Origin: Edaphochlamys debaryana
Lineage: Eukaryota > Chlorophyta > Chlorophyceae > Chlamydomonadales
Reading direction: 5' to 3'
DNA length: 64,000 nt
Assembly: GCA_016858145.1 (NCBI GenBank)
Contig: JAEHOE010000028.1
Location: 1 to 64,000 of the forward strand
Shown: piece after piece, positions 45,901 to 57,236 of the stretch
Position numbering within the stretch: position 1 is the stretch's first letter
How the letters are laid out: each line of letters starts with the position of its first letter
Program-made: the position numbers and the translations under genes
The notes under the pieces: generated by a model
What the model saw: only the letters and a program-made list of their open reading frames with translations
Told to the model about the DNA's origin: nothing
Database searches by the model: none

Positions 45901-48900
45901 ATCTCGCTCGTCCAATGGCGTCGATCTCGTCGATGAAGATGATTGCGGGCGCCTTCTTGCGGGCGTTATAGAAGAGCATGTTGACGCGCGCGGCGGCGAT
46001 GCCTGGGGGGGGGGGGGGGGTTCGGGTAGGGGGTCATGGGATTGGGATCATGGGATTGGGAGGGGCGCGCCACACCTGAGGCATCCACATGCCCTCCTCA
46101 ACATCCCACGTCTCATTGCAAACTCTTAAGTGGATCAGGACGAGGGCCAACCCCCCCCCCCCGGTCCCTCCCTCCCTCCAACCCCCCTCCCTCTTTGGCC
46201 TCCCTCCCCTTCCCCCTACCCGCAAACATCTCCACAAACTCGGACCCCACGGACGAGAAGAAGGGCACCCCGGCCTCCCCCGCGATGGCTCGGGCCAGGT
46301 AGGTCTTGCCGGTGCCGGGGGGGCCCTGGAAGATGATGCCCTGGGGGGGGGGGAAGGGGGGAAGGCGAGGGTGGAACGGCGTTGAAGTCGGCGTTGAGGT
46401 CCAGGCGGAGGGTGTTCAGGTGAAGGCCGTTGGGGGCAAGACACGTCAGTCCCGGCCTTGGGCCCGCGCTTGAGAGCGCAAGGGGTGCGGACACCACGGC
46501 CCCCCAATCCCCCCGCCCTGTCCTCACCTTGGGGCACTTGGCCCCCACCCGCTTGTACGCATCGTCTCCCTTTAGCATGCGCACCACCTGGGGGGGTGGG
46601 GGAAGCCCCGGGGGAATTCGAAAGAGGTGGGCGCCGAGCAACTGCAAAGTGCATGCAGGAGGTGGAGATGCAGAGAGATCGACTCATCGTCCCCAACGCC
46701 TCCTGCCCTCCTCCTGCCCTTCCCCCCCCTCCTCCTGCCCTCCCCCCCCCTCCTCCCCCCCTCCTCCTCCTCCTGCCCTCCTCCTCCTCTTCCCCCTCCC
46801 CCCTTTACCCTCCCCCCCCCCCCACCTCCTTCATCTCCGTCACCAGGAAGTCCATGCCGGCAATGTCCTCGAAACGCACACCCGTGTCGCGCATCTGGGG
46901 TGGGGGGTAGGGATGGGGGGGGGGCATTGGGGCAGAAGGGGGGTGAGGGGGGGGGTACAGAGGAGGAGGGCAGCGCGTGCGGCGGGTTAGTGCCTGGGTC
47001 GTGCCTGGACGGACATCCCCCAGCCGGAACCCGCCCCCCCCTCCTTCCCGCCACCTCGATCTGCCCCTCCCGTCCTCCCCTCCTGCTCCCACTCCCCCTC
47101 GCCACCAGGACCCACCTTGCCGGTCTTCTCATCCTTAGTCATGAACTCGCGGGCGCGGCTGCTGGTCATCCGCTCCCACGCGCTCTCCTTCTTCTCCTGA
47201 AGGTGCAGGGGGGGGCCGAGAAGGGTTGGGAGGAGGGGAAAACACGCCGGGATGAAGAGCAGCAGAGCTTCCCCGCCCCTGTCCCAGCACGCCCCGCATA
47301 GCCCTCAGGCCCGCTTTTCCCTCTCCCTCGCCTCCTGGAGCAACGCCTTCTCCTCTCCCCCTTCCCCCCTCTCCCTCCCCTGTCCTTCCCCTTTTCCCCC
47401 CCTCTTCCTCCCCCCTTCCCCCCCTGGCTGCCGCTCTATCGTCGATCTCCAATGCTCCGAAGATCTCCCCCTCCCCTCCCCCCACCCCCTCGCCTGCTTG
47501 GACATCTTCTTGGGGTCCTTGTCCTTGCCCTTGGCCCCCTTGCCCCGAAGCTTGCCGAACCCCACGTTGACCAGCTTCCAGATGGGGGAGCCTGGGGGGG
47601 GGGGAGGGGGGAAGGAGGGGGTGGTGGTGGTGGGAAGGGGAGGTGTGACGGGGGGCGGGAGGTTGGAGCTGACAAAGAACGCAAGGTAGGGGTGCACGCA
47701 GGGGCCGCCGCTGTCAGGGCAGGCCGCCACCCGGCCTTGCCTATGCACATGCCGTTGCTGACAACAAGTAGCGAGGAGGCAGGAGACCGATCCTATGACG
47801 GGGCTGTATCAAACTCCACCCTCGGACAACAAACGACTGAGCAAACGAGCAAACGAGTTTCCCCTCTGTTCGGTTGCGGTCCAATGGTTGAGTTTGACAC
47901 ACGTCCTTCCCGTCATTCATCAGCCTTCCCACCCACCCACCCAGACTGCCGCCAGGCCCAGGCCCCAGGCCCAGGCCCAACCACGCGCAGGCCCAAGCCC
48001 AGGCCCACCCCAGGCCCACCCGTGCTGATTGCGATGGCTATGCCCAGCAGCCTCAGCGCCACCGCCACCGCCGCCGCCTTCTCATAGAACTCCAGGCGCC
48101 GGGGGGCCATGAGCCAGCCCAGGAAGTCCCAGCTGGGGGGCGGGTGGGGGAAGGGGGCGGGGCGGGTGGGGGGTGTTTGTTGCTGAGCGGGATCGCGCCG
48201 ACGCCAGGGAAATCCTTAGGGTGGGGTGGGGGGAGTTACAGATCGGAGCGAGAGAGGACAAGGGGGAGGAGGCGACGCGGGGCCAGGGCAGTTGTGAAGG
48301 GAGAGCAGGAGTGCAGAGGGCGACGCACGAAGCGGTGCGCACGGCCCCTTCCCCCTCTCAACCCCCCCCCCCCCACCTCTCCTGGGGGTCCAGCAGCTGC
48401 ACCTGGGTAGTGACCTGAGGGGGCAGGGGGGGGGGGCAGGGGAAGGACCAGGAGGGATGAGGAGTGAACAAGCCCACAGCGCGGCCCTTCCACCAAGCCC
48501 TCCCAAACCATGGTTCCGGCCCCCACCGCGCCATCAAGCCCAGCCCCACCACTGGCCCCCGCCTCGGCCCCCACTGCCCCTTCCAAGGCCCAGACACCCT
48601 ACACGCCCTCCCAACCCATTCCCCCCTGACACCCACCTGGAAGACCTTCTTCTGGGCCCTGTACGGCAGCACGTACTGCCCTGATGCGGGATCCCACACC
48701 GCCCCCAGGGACCGTGTGGCAGCCATGTGGGACTGAGGGGGGGGAGGGAGAAGGGGGACGGGAGGGGAGAGGGATGAATGGCAGCAGGTGGAAGGGGCGA
48801 CAGAGGCAGGCGCGAGGGTATGCCGGGAGCGGCCGGCGCCGCGGGCCCCCCGCCCGCGGCACTTCGCTGCCCACCGGCAGATGCTCTGCCGACAGCCATG

Positions 48901-50925
48901 CCACCCCCCCCCAGCCACACGGCTGTCTGCCAGCTGCCGTCTCCCGGACCCCTCCCCCTCCCTCCTCCCCATACCCCCGTACCGCCCCGCCCCCCCTGCC
49001 ATACCATTTGGGCTCTCCAAACTCTAACTCGTCAAAGATCACCCCTCGCCCGCCCCCGCTCCATCCCCCCCACCTGCAGCACGCCGCTCTCCCAGAAGTC
49101 CCCCGGCAGGTCCACGTAGAAGCGGTACTTCTCCATGTCCCACTCGGGCATCTCCTGGGCAAACCATTGCCTGGGGGGTGGAAGGGGGGGTGGAATTGGG
49201 CGGGGAGGGACAGGACGCTAGCGGGAACGACAAGGCCGTTCACATGGGAGCCACCAAACCGGAACAGCCCCAGCCCCACGCATCGCGTCACCCTTACGCT
49301 TGCCTGCAACTCCCTGCCCCCCCTTCTCGCTGCCCATCCCCACCCCCTCCGCTCACGCCTCCTCCTCCACACCCCACACCCCCGCCCCTCCCGCCCCCCC
49401 CCCTTTTCCCCTCCGCTCACGTCACGTCCTCCGGCGCCGCTGGGTTGCGGGTGAGCGTGGTAACGCGCTGCCCCTGGCTGTTCTCGTAGAAGGGGTGCGT
49501 GGAGGGGTGCCCGATAACGGAGGCGGACCAGGGGTGGGGCACCTGGGGGGGGAGCAGGAATAGCAGGAGGGAGCTCAAGCTACCAGGGGTTGCAACTGTG
49601 AGCACTTGTGGGCCCAAACAAGCGGAAGTTACAATGGCTGGTCAGTGCGTTGGTCTGTATGCGCCGCATACCGTACTAGGGGTGGCGCAACCGGGGGTAG
49701 CGCCCCCTCCCTCGTCCCTACCCCTTGGGCAGCCCCCCCCCCCACCCTCCACACGGAGCTCTGTGACAACCGGCGCCCACCTCCACGACTGCCGTACGCA
49801 TGTCGCCGTAGATGACCAACCGCTTGATGCGCTGGTCCTGTACATTGTACGGGCATGAGTAAGGGTGGCCATCATCGTCAGCACGCGACACATATAGATA
49901 CCCATAACACGAAGTTAGCGGCCCCTCGGTCCCGGTCTCAGGCTCTCGGCCTGCATTGTCCCGTCCGGCTTCCCCAGTTCACCCTTCCCCCGTCGCCTGG
50001 CCCCCCTCCTCAACCCTCCCCCTCCCTTTCCCCCCTCCCCCCCCACCCTCAGCAGCTCCAGGAACTTGGCGTACGAGATGCGCATGTCCCCCACCAGGCC
50101 CGCCTGGGGCAGGTTCTCCTCTTGGAGGGGGGGGGGGGCGGAAGGAGAGAGGGAGGGGGGGGAGGGGGGAGGGGGCAGGGTTAACGAGGGGGCCCAGGCG
50201 GCGGGGGCAGGGGGAACTGGGGGGCAAGCCGGCTTACCCCGTTCTCCCCCAGCCTCCGCCCCTCCCAGGCTCACGTTACTGGGTCCCATGTCAGCCCCCG
50301 CCCAACAGTGGGTCCTGGATCGCCCCTTCCTCGCTGCACTGGATTCCAGATCCTGGATCCGGCTCCACCCCCTGATGCAGATCCCGCGCTCACTGTACTG
50401 GATCCGGTCGATGAGCTTGTTCCAAAAGATGGCCGGCTCGTTCTCCGCCACCGCCTGCTTGAACCGCACCCACAGCTCCGGATCCCACACCGCAGAAAGA
50501 TCCACCCCCGTGGCGCCGTACGTCCAGTCCATGAACGTAACGCCCTCGTCCACGGCCTGACAGGGGGAGGGGGGGAAAAGGGAGGAGGAAGGGGAGGTGG
50601 AAGGGGAGGTGGCAGAGGCGTCCCATGGACGGACCCTGACGAACACCAAATCCCACACGCAGTGGTTTCCGAATATGCTGTAGCCAGCGCTACCCCTCCA
50701 CCGCCCCCCCATTAACGCTACCCCTCCAAACCCAGGCCCAGGAGCCCCAGGGCCCAGGCCCAGGCTGGGTCCAGGCGGGCCCACCTTGGCGGTCCGCGCT
50801 GCTGCGTCGCTGTTGAGCAGCGAGCGGATGCGGTCACCCGCCTCCGCCATGGACTCCCGCCAGGCGGGGTCGTTCACGAGGGGGAGGGAGAGGGCCGCGA
50901 AGGGGGAGAGGGCCATGGCCGCGAT
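40637..50925 (-). CDS. FtsHi-type AAA protein: FtsH-like ATPase with a lost protease site (5' end not resolved)
   Basis: Exons (complement): 50925-50785, 50556-50394, 50120-50047, 49837-49781, 49542-49421, 49170-49074, 48732-48637, 48414-48377, 48132-48020, 47591-47494, 47196-47116, 46894-46826, 46587-46528, 46340-46220, 46002-45806, 45600-45517, 45320-45207, 44937-44774, 44616-44495, 44291-44218, 43939-43807, 43590-43535, 43285-43170, 42945-42815, 42630-42506, 42051-41899, 41449-41288, 41081-40909, 40742-40637. All phases match; 1079 residues are visible. [10 protein letters not shown], Walker A GPPGTGKT (exon 14), Walker [12 protein letters not shown] (exon 15) and ALLRPGRF define an FtsH AAA domain. 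Where FtsH has HEAGH the protein reads VTAAKAV (exon 19), so zinc proteolysis is lost, as in plant FtsHi, which join the Ycf2/FtsHi chloroplast import motor. Which FtsHi it is cannot be told. A hydrophobic segment ([17 protein letters not shown]) is in exon 9. The start and transit peptide lie upstream, unresolved. Confidence 0.85.
42948..42980 (-). repeat. 33-base homopolymer forming an intron's pyrimidine tract
   Basis: G on the + strand, C on the coding strand. It abuts the AG acceptor of the FtsHi exon at 42945-42815, so the tract before the acceptor is pure C. Confidence 0.85.
45081..45252 (-). repeat. Partial tandem duplication of an FtsHi exon end and its splice donor
   Basis: About 50 bp at 45081-45136 repeat 45199-45252 almost exactly, offset by 118 bp. 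The upstream copy (in gene order) is the functional end of exon 45320-45207, encoding [11 protein letters not shown] and the donor. The other copy lies inside the following intron and carries the same words ([11 protein letters not shown]) plus a second GTGGGG donor. Confidence 0.75.
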
Positions 50926-52477
50926 CTGGGTTGGGGGGTGGGGGGGTGGAGGAAGGGAGGGGGGAGGCGGGAAGGGGGGAGGGCGCGGCGAGGTGTGGAC
51001 GGGGTGCGTTGGGTTCGGGGGCGCATAGGACGGAAGCGCGAAGCCGGGGGCTGGGAGGGGAGCGGTATGCACGGGGCAGGGCCGGCTGCGACCAGGTAGG
51101 CGCGGGGTTGAGGAGGCGTGTCGCGGGCGACACGGCCCTTCCCCGGATCTGGGTCAGCGTGCAGAGACCCTGCATTGCCCCCCATAGATCCTGTGACCAC
51201 CCAGCATCGCATCAAGAGTCGTATGGGAGGGCGCCTCGGGCTGGTGTGAGGCGGCAAGCCGCGGCCCTGCCCTAGGCACAAGGCAATCATACGTAGGGAG
51301 GCGGCCCGGCCAAGGCATCTCGTTTCGCCTTGCCCTGTTGCAATCTAGCCTGACCCTTTGCTCCCCTTTCAGCGTACGCCAGACCCTTAGCAGCTGTGGC
51401 TGGCACGGAGCCGGCATTCAACGGAAGGGGCAGTGAATGCGCCCGAAGGCACGGTCCGTGCCAACCCCCCCCCCCCGACCATCCATCCTCGGTGGGCTAG
51501 GCAACCCAGGTCCCTGAGCTTTCAAGCGCTGCTATGCGGCCCTCCTATTCCTTGAATGTGCCCGCCCCGTGCCGTTAGCGCACCTGCCGCTTGGAGAGGC
51601 CGGGGAATGGGGGCCCGGTCCCATCGCCGAGCTCCGTCTCCTGCCGCTGGGCGCCAGCTGACCACGTCGCCCCCTGTGCATTTGATCAATTGTCATGTTA
51701 GCCGGGTCCTCGAGCTGTCGTGCAGCGCAGGCGCGAAGCAGAGCGGCAGCGAGCGAGCTTGGTCGACTTGCGACGGCGGCCGAGCCACAGGGCGAGCTAT
51801 CGCCTGATGCTCCCGTCAATTCACTGCCACTGGTGCGGCGTGATGCGCGCACCTGCCGGGGTGCGTCGTCGCCTGCGCTCCGGCATCCCATGCCCCGCCT
51901 CTCTTGGCCCAGCAATGGGGTAGGGCTACGGCGAGCATGGACTCCTCTGCACCTCGCTACGCCTGGGCTGATCGGATAAGAGGTCGAGGCCCCGCCTGCA
52001 CCGGCTGTGCCGGGCGGCCGGAGCACACCGCCCGCCTGCATGCTCTATTCACAGATCTAGAGCTTCAAATGCGTCTACCGTGTCATCGAGCACACGCGCG
52101 AGGCAGTCACCTGCCCCCGACACACGCGTGGAAGGAATGCAAGCGGAGGTGCACCTCGACCAAACGGGCCGAACCTAATCAAGCTGGTCAAACACAGTAT
52201 TCGGTCAAATTGTGGTCGTTCGCGATGGAGCAGGCTCTCGCGGCTCTTTCGCGGCATGCCCCCATGCAGCTCTATTAACCACCCCGGCACCCCGCTCCCA
52301 GCTATTAACGCTCTCCACAATACCTTGCGGGCACACCGAGACTGAACCAAACTATACCTCGCTAGCGTCGGTTCGCGCTGCCGCCTGGGAATTGCCTCGA
52401 GTGACGCGACCCTAGTCCTTCCGCGCGGACGCGCGCCGCCCCGCGAGGGCGGCCGCTCTACTGCCCTCCAGCTGTCC
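50926..52477. promoter_or_regulatory. Divergent region between the FtsHi gene (-) and the RING/TRAF gene (+)
   Basis: This 1.55 kb must contain the missing first exon or exons and promoter of the FtsHi gene and the promoter of the RING/TRAF gene. Two - strand frames have transit-peptide-like composition (starts at 51175 and 52041, Ala/Ser/Arg-rich), but neither gave a donor whose phase and position could be defended. Confidence 0.45.
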
Positions 52478-55400
52478 ATGGCCGACAAAGGCAAAGCCGA
52501 CGTACTGGCTGAGCCCGCTGTCGACCCGGCGCTCCTCGCCCGCGTGCGCGAGGAGCTGACCTGCCCGGTGCGCCCGGGCCCCGGCCCTCCCCGTGTGCCC
52601 AGCCTTTGCAATGCTGAACCCTGTCTTCCTCCTACACAGTCGTCAGAACACCTCCCTGGCAAACGCAGGGGCTGCAGGTGCCTTTGGCCGTCATATCCCC
52701 TGCTACCAGAAGCTGTGTCACATCACGTTATCCGCTCCCCCCTCCCAACCCTCATCGGTCCCCTAGATATGCCTGGAGACCGCGCAGCTGCCAGTCAACT
52801 TCATCTGCCTCCAGGGCTGCTCCTCGGGTGCGTGCATCCCCCTCTTCACCCTTCCCCCTCCTTCGTTTCGGGAGCCCCGAGGGCCCTGTTCAAGGCTAGG
52901 CACGGCGGAGCCTGGGACGGGCCGACGGCGGCGTGTCAGACGGGGCTGCGGACGTCTCCACGGCGGGACCAACGCTCCGGCTGACCTCCGTTCTGCGCTT
53001 TGCCGTGCGGTGCCGTGCTGTGCCATGCCGTCCGCCCCGCGCAGGCAACAGCTGCCTGCGCTCCGTGCTGTGCGTGCACTGCGCCAACGACGCATGCCAG
53101 TTCACGCGCCCGCCCGCGGAGCGTTTCCCCGAGCGCCGCGGCTACATGCGCTGCCTCATCTGCCGTACGACCGAGGTGCGTCCAGCTACGGGATGGCTTG
53201 CCCTCTACGGGAGCTGACTGGCGGGGCCAAGTCACCGTCACCACCTCCACTCTCCAGCCACTCACACCCAATAGCCGCGCTGGCTGCGCCCATGCTTGCG
53301 GCTCGCCCCTCGCGCCCTCTACATCCCTACCGAAGCCCCAACCTCCGTCCGCTCCCACCCCACCCTGCAGGTTGACGCCCGGCGGCTGACCCCCTCCAGC
53401 GCCTACCTGCTCAACCACTCCACCATGGCGCTCATGGACGTGCTGGGGCTGGGGGGGACCTGCAGGTGGGGCTTGGGGGCCGGGGCTTGGGGGCACCTGC
53501 AGGTGGGGCTTGGGGGCCGGGGCTGGGGGACGACCCGTCCCCGATCCCGGTCAGCAACATGCGCCCCCTCGTCCCCTCCCGCCCCAGGCTGTGCGACGAG
53601 GACTGCGGCTCCCAGCTGGACCTGCTCCGCCACCACCAGCGGGCCTGCCCCTGCGCGGTGGTCAAGTGCCGGTTCAGGGCCTGCGACCACTGGCACCGCC
53701 GCGCCGAAGCAGGCACGTGGCCTGGGGCGTGTGGTGGGGGTCTGGTCGACCCGTTCGGGCCTAGCTGTGCGCAATCCGCTACTGGGACAGTGCTCGTCCG
53801 TGCTGCGACCTTGCACGCTCACCCTCCCTCCTCCCACCGCAAACCCCGCAACCCCCCTTCCTCCCGGCCCCCTCAGCCAAGCACGAGGGCACGTGCCCCG
53901 TGGGCCGCGGGCGCTGCAGCCAGTGCGGGGCCTGGGTGGACCGGGACGAGCTGCTGGGGCACATGGCGCTGGGCTGCCGGCAGCGGGTGGTGGGGTGCGC
54001 CTTCTGCCCCTTCCACGCGCGCCTGCCGGACATGCTGGTGCGCCCGGGGGGTCTGGGGGAAGTTCTGGTGGAGTGGTGCGATGCGGGCGTGAGTACGAAA
54101 TGGGGAGGGGTAGGATGGGGTAGGGTGGCAAGTTGTGGCGCCTGACAGCGGTTGGTCGCTCCCCCCACCCGCAGGAGCACCTCCGCACGCACGCCTCCCT
54201 AATCGCCGGCGTCCCGGCCGCCACCGCGCGCACAGAGCCGGCTCTGGGGCCCGCGGCTGCGGCCGCCTCCGCGGCAGCGCCGGAGCACCCGCGCGCTGCC
54301 GCTGCCGCTGGCTCCGCGGCGTCCGGGGCACCCGCAGTCCCTGCGGCCACAGCCACCCTCACCACTCCCTCCTCAGCCGCTGACACAGCCTGGCGCCTTG
54401 CCCCCAGCGCCAGCCGCGCGGGTGGAGACCCATCCCCCGCGACAGGCGCGGCGTCGGCCGCCGCGGAGCCCGCTGCCGCTGCCGTCAGCCCTACTGCACA
54501 GGCACCGGCCACTGCACCGGGGCCTGCGGCCGGAGCGTCGCCCTCGACCCCGGCTGCTGGGCCGCTGACGCCCGGCGCCAGCTCCCCCACCGGACCCACC
54601 GGAGCAGGGGCGGGGCTGCAGGGCGCCATGCTGGCAGCCGTACACTCGTCCCAACTGCCGCCAACCGCCGCCATGACCCGGCAGCCCAGCATGCAGGAGC
54701 TCGCCAACCACCTCAACGGCCTCTTCCTCCAACAGCAGCAGCAACTCCACCTGCAACAACAGCAACAACAGCAGCATGTTGGGTGGCCGGCAGCCCTCAC
54801 GCCCGTGTCGCCTGTTCAGCACCCGCCGCAGCGACAGACCCACCCGCTGCCGGGGCCGGGGCCGCTGCCGCTGCCGCACGGGTACGGCCCGCACGGGCCC
54901 AGCAGCCCCGGTACGGCGGCCTGGGCCCAGGCCACGCTGGCGCACCAAGCGGCTCTCCAGGCGTCTCAGGCCCAGGCTCAGGCCCAGGCCCAGGCGCTCC
55001 TGCTGCAGCACCGCCAGTCGCCCGCGCAACCCGCCACCCCTCCGCGGCAGGCCCCACCGGAGCTGCAGGCCCAGGCCCAGGCCCAGACTGCGGCGGTGGC
55101 CCCACAAATCCCATTGTCGGATCAACAGCAGCCAGAGCCCGAACGGGCGTCCGTTGGGGCCTGGACGGGGTTGCCCGGGCCCGGGCAGGGCCCAGCTGCG
55201 ACCTCCGTCCTGCAGCACTACGCCACCGCTCTCATGGGCCTGCCGTCCGGCCAGGACGCCGCCCAGCAGGCTGGGCCCACGCGAACCTCCCAGAACGGGG
55301 GTCTGCTGCAGGTTGCGCCCATGCGGACCTCCCAGAGCGGTGGCCAGGCGCAGCCCCAGGCCCCGGTGCTCCACTCGCAGCTGAGCGCGCCGGAGCACGG

Positions 55401-57236
55401 CCCGCAGCAGGCCCAGGCCCACGCCCAGGCCCCACAGCAGGCGCAGCCGCTGTTGTCGCCGCAGGTGCCGCAGGCGCAGGCGCTACTGCAGGCACTGGGA
55501 CAAGCGCAGCCGCAGCCCCTGGCGCCCAGCTCGGAGCAGCAGCAGGCGATCGAGCTGCGCGCGCGGGAGCTGATGCAACGGGCCATGGACGCGCGGCGCC
55601 TGCTGGGCACCTCCAACCTAGGCCTGGGCCTGGGCCTGGGTTTCGGCATGGTCCCGGGCCCAGGCCCAGGCCCAGGCCCAGGCCCAGGCCCATCTGCGAT
55701 ATCCGCAGCCTGGTATGGCTCCTGGACGGGGGCCCAAGCGCACGCAGGAGCCGCCGTGCCGGTAGCCATGCCCATGACCACGGCGGTGCCGGGGCTGGGC
55801 CGCTCTTCGGCGGATCTGTTGGCGGAGCTGGAGGCACTGCGGGCGCAATGGCAGGCGCTGGAGCGGCGCGGGGCAGGGCCAGGGGGTGGCGGCGGGGGCG
55901 GGGGCGGGGGCGGGGCCGGAGCAAGGCGGCACGAGCACGGCGCGCAGGCGGCGGCGCACAGCGCTCTCGCGGCGTTCGGCCTGGGGCCGCAGGCTCACGC
56001 GCGCCCCCAGGCGCCGCCTGCGTCCATGGGGCAGCAGCAGCAGCAGCAGGGCATCTTGCTGGGCGGGGGGCAGGGGCAGGGTGAGGCGGGTCACACTGCT
56101 ATCGCCACTGCGCCCACCGCTGCGGGAAGCCCGGGCTGGCCGAACGGGTGGCTACCGGAGGCAGCGCCCCAGCCGGCTGGCGAGGGCGCACCCCGAACTG
56201 CGCCCAACGGCGCCGCGAGTGGCGAGTTGTCGGCCGCGGGGGGGCTGGCGAGTGCAACCGTGACGGGCGGGGCGGGGCGGGCCGCTGCCGCCGTGGAGGC
56301 GGAGGCGGAGCGCATGGCGGTGACGGTGGCGGCCATTGTGAGGGCCAGCGCGGCGGCGTCGGAGCTGCGGAGCCAGCGGCACGTGAGTCCCTCGGGGTCA
56401 GGGCTTTCGCACGGCGTTTCCAGCTATCGGCGGGCCTCTGGGTGCCACCGGTCCGGGTCTGACCTCGTTTCTGGCTCGTGGGCTCGTGGGGTTTTGGTCG
56501 GGGAGCACGGGTTTCGGGTGTACGGTAGTGCCGAGGTACAGGCAGCGTGTGGTAGAAGCAGCGCGCCAGCCACTCCGGGTGTGCCGTGTGCGGCGCATGA
56601 TGAGCAACATCCCACCACCCTTACCCGCAAACGGCCCACCCCCTCAGAGCCTCATGGCGGCGGGCAGCCCCATGGGCTCCGCATCGGGCGGTGCGGCGGC
56701 CGCGGGGTCGCCCTTCCGCCACGGCAGCCAAGCGCTGGCGGCGGTCGACACGCCCCGCCACACCATCCGCCGCTCCTTCAGCGACACAGGTGCGCTCGCG
56801 GCTGTGTACGCGTCTCTGGGGCGCTAGCTTGGGGCTGCAGAACAGCTTGTTGAAGTGCTGGCCAGGGAAACACCGGGGCTCCGGCGCTCTTTCGGCGACC
56901 AGGTGCGGGCCGCATCGGGCGTCCAGTGTGCCAGTGGACGATGGGCCCAAGACCGCAGTAAAGCGCTGGTTTAGGCTTAGGATGGCTAAGTAGGGAGCTT
57001 GAGGAGACTGCTGTGTACACCAACCGCAACACATATCCACAAGTGGGTAACAAACGGGGGTCCAGTCTGGCGGCGTCCTCCTCCTCATGCCTCTCCCCTA
57101 CCTCAAGCCCCGCCTGCCCTGACACCGCCCTCCCTCCCCAGAGCTGGTCCATGATGTGATCACGGAGCTGGTGCGCGTGTCAGCTGCCCCGGGGGACGGA
57201 GGGCCCACGCCCCGCATGTCTTCCAACGGGAACTGA
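52478..57236 (+). CDS. RING/TRAF-type zinc-finger protein with long Gln/Ala-rich tail
   Basis: Nine exons in phase: 52478-52567, 52767-52827, 53045-53175, 53371-53465, 53588-53712, 53877-54037, 54175-56382, 56648-56789, 57142-57236; 1035 residues. Residues 27-95 form a RING-like Cys cluster spread over three exons (LTCPICLETA, FICLQGCSSG, SVLCVHC, MRCLICRTTE). Residues about 126-235 hold TRAF-type zinc fingers: CDEDCGSQLDLLRHHQRACP, CRFRACDHWHRR, HEGTCP, CSQCGAWVDRDELLGHMALGC, CAFCPFHAR, HLRTHASL. RING plus TRAF-type fingers is the layout of TRAF/SIAH-like ubiquitin ligases; no MATH domain follows. Exon 7 encodes about 736 residues of Gln/Ala/Pro/Gly repeats, including runs of QA and GP from GGCCCA-type repeats. 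Intron 5 uses a GC donor. Ubiquitin-ligase activity is inference because the RING spacing is unusual. Confidence 0.78.
53461..53529 (+). repeat. 37-bp tandem duplication spanning a splice donor
   Basis: The unit TGCAGGTGGGGCTTGGGGGC... at 53461-53497 repeats at 53498-53529. Both copies contain TGCAG|GTGGGG, so intron 4 of the RING/TRAF gene has a second identical donor 37 nt downstream; using it would shift the frame. Confidence 0.7.

Noticed and set aside
51532..52041. 169-residue - strand frame as first exon of the FtsHi gene
   Set aside because: Composition resembles a transit peptide, but no GT donor with phase 0 could be defended and other candidates (51175) are equally good.
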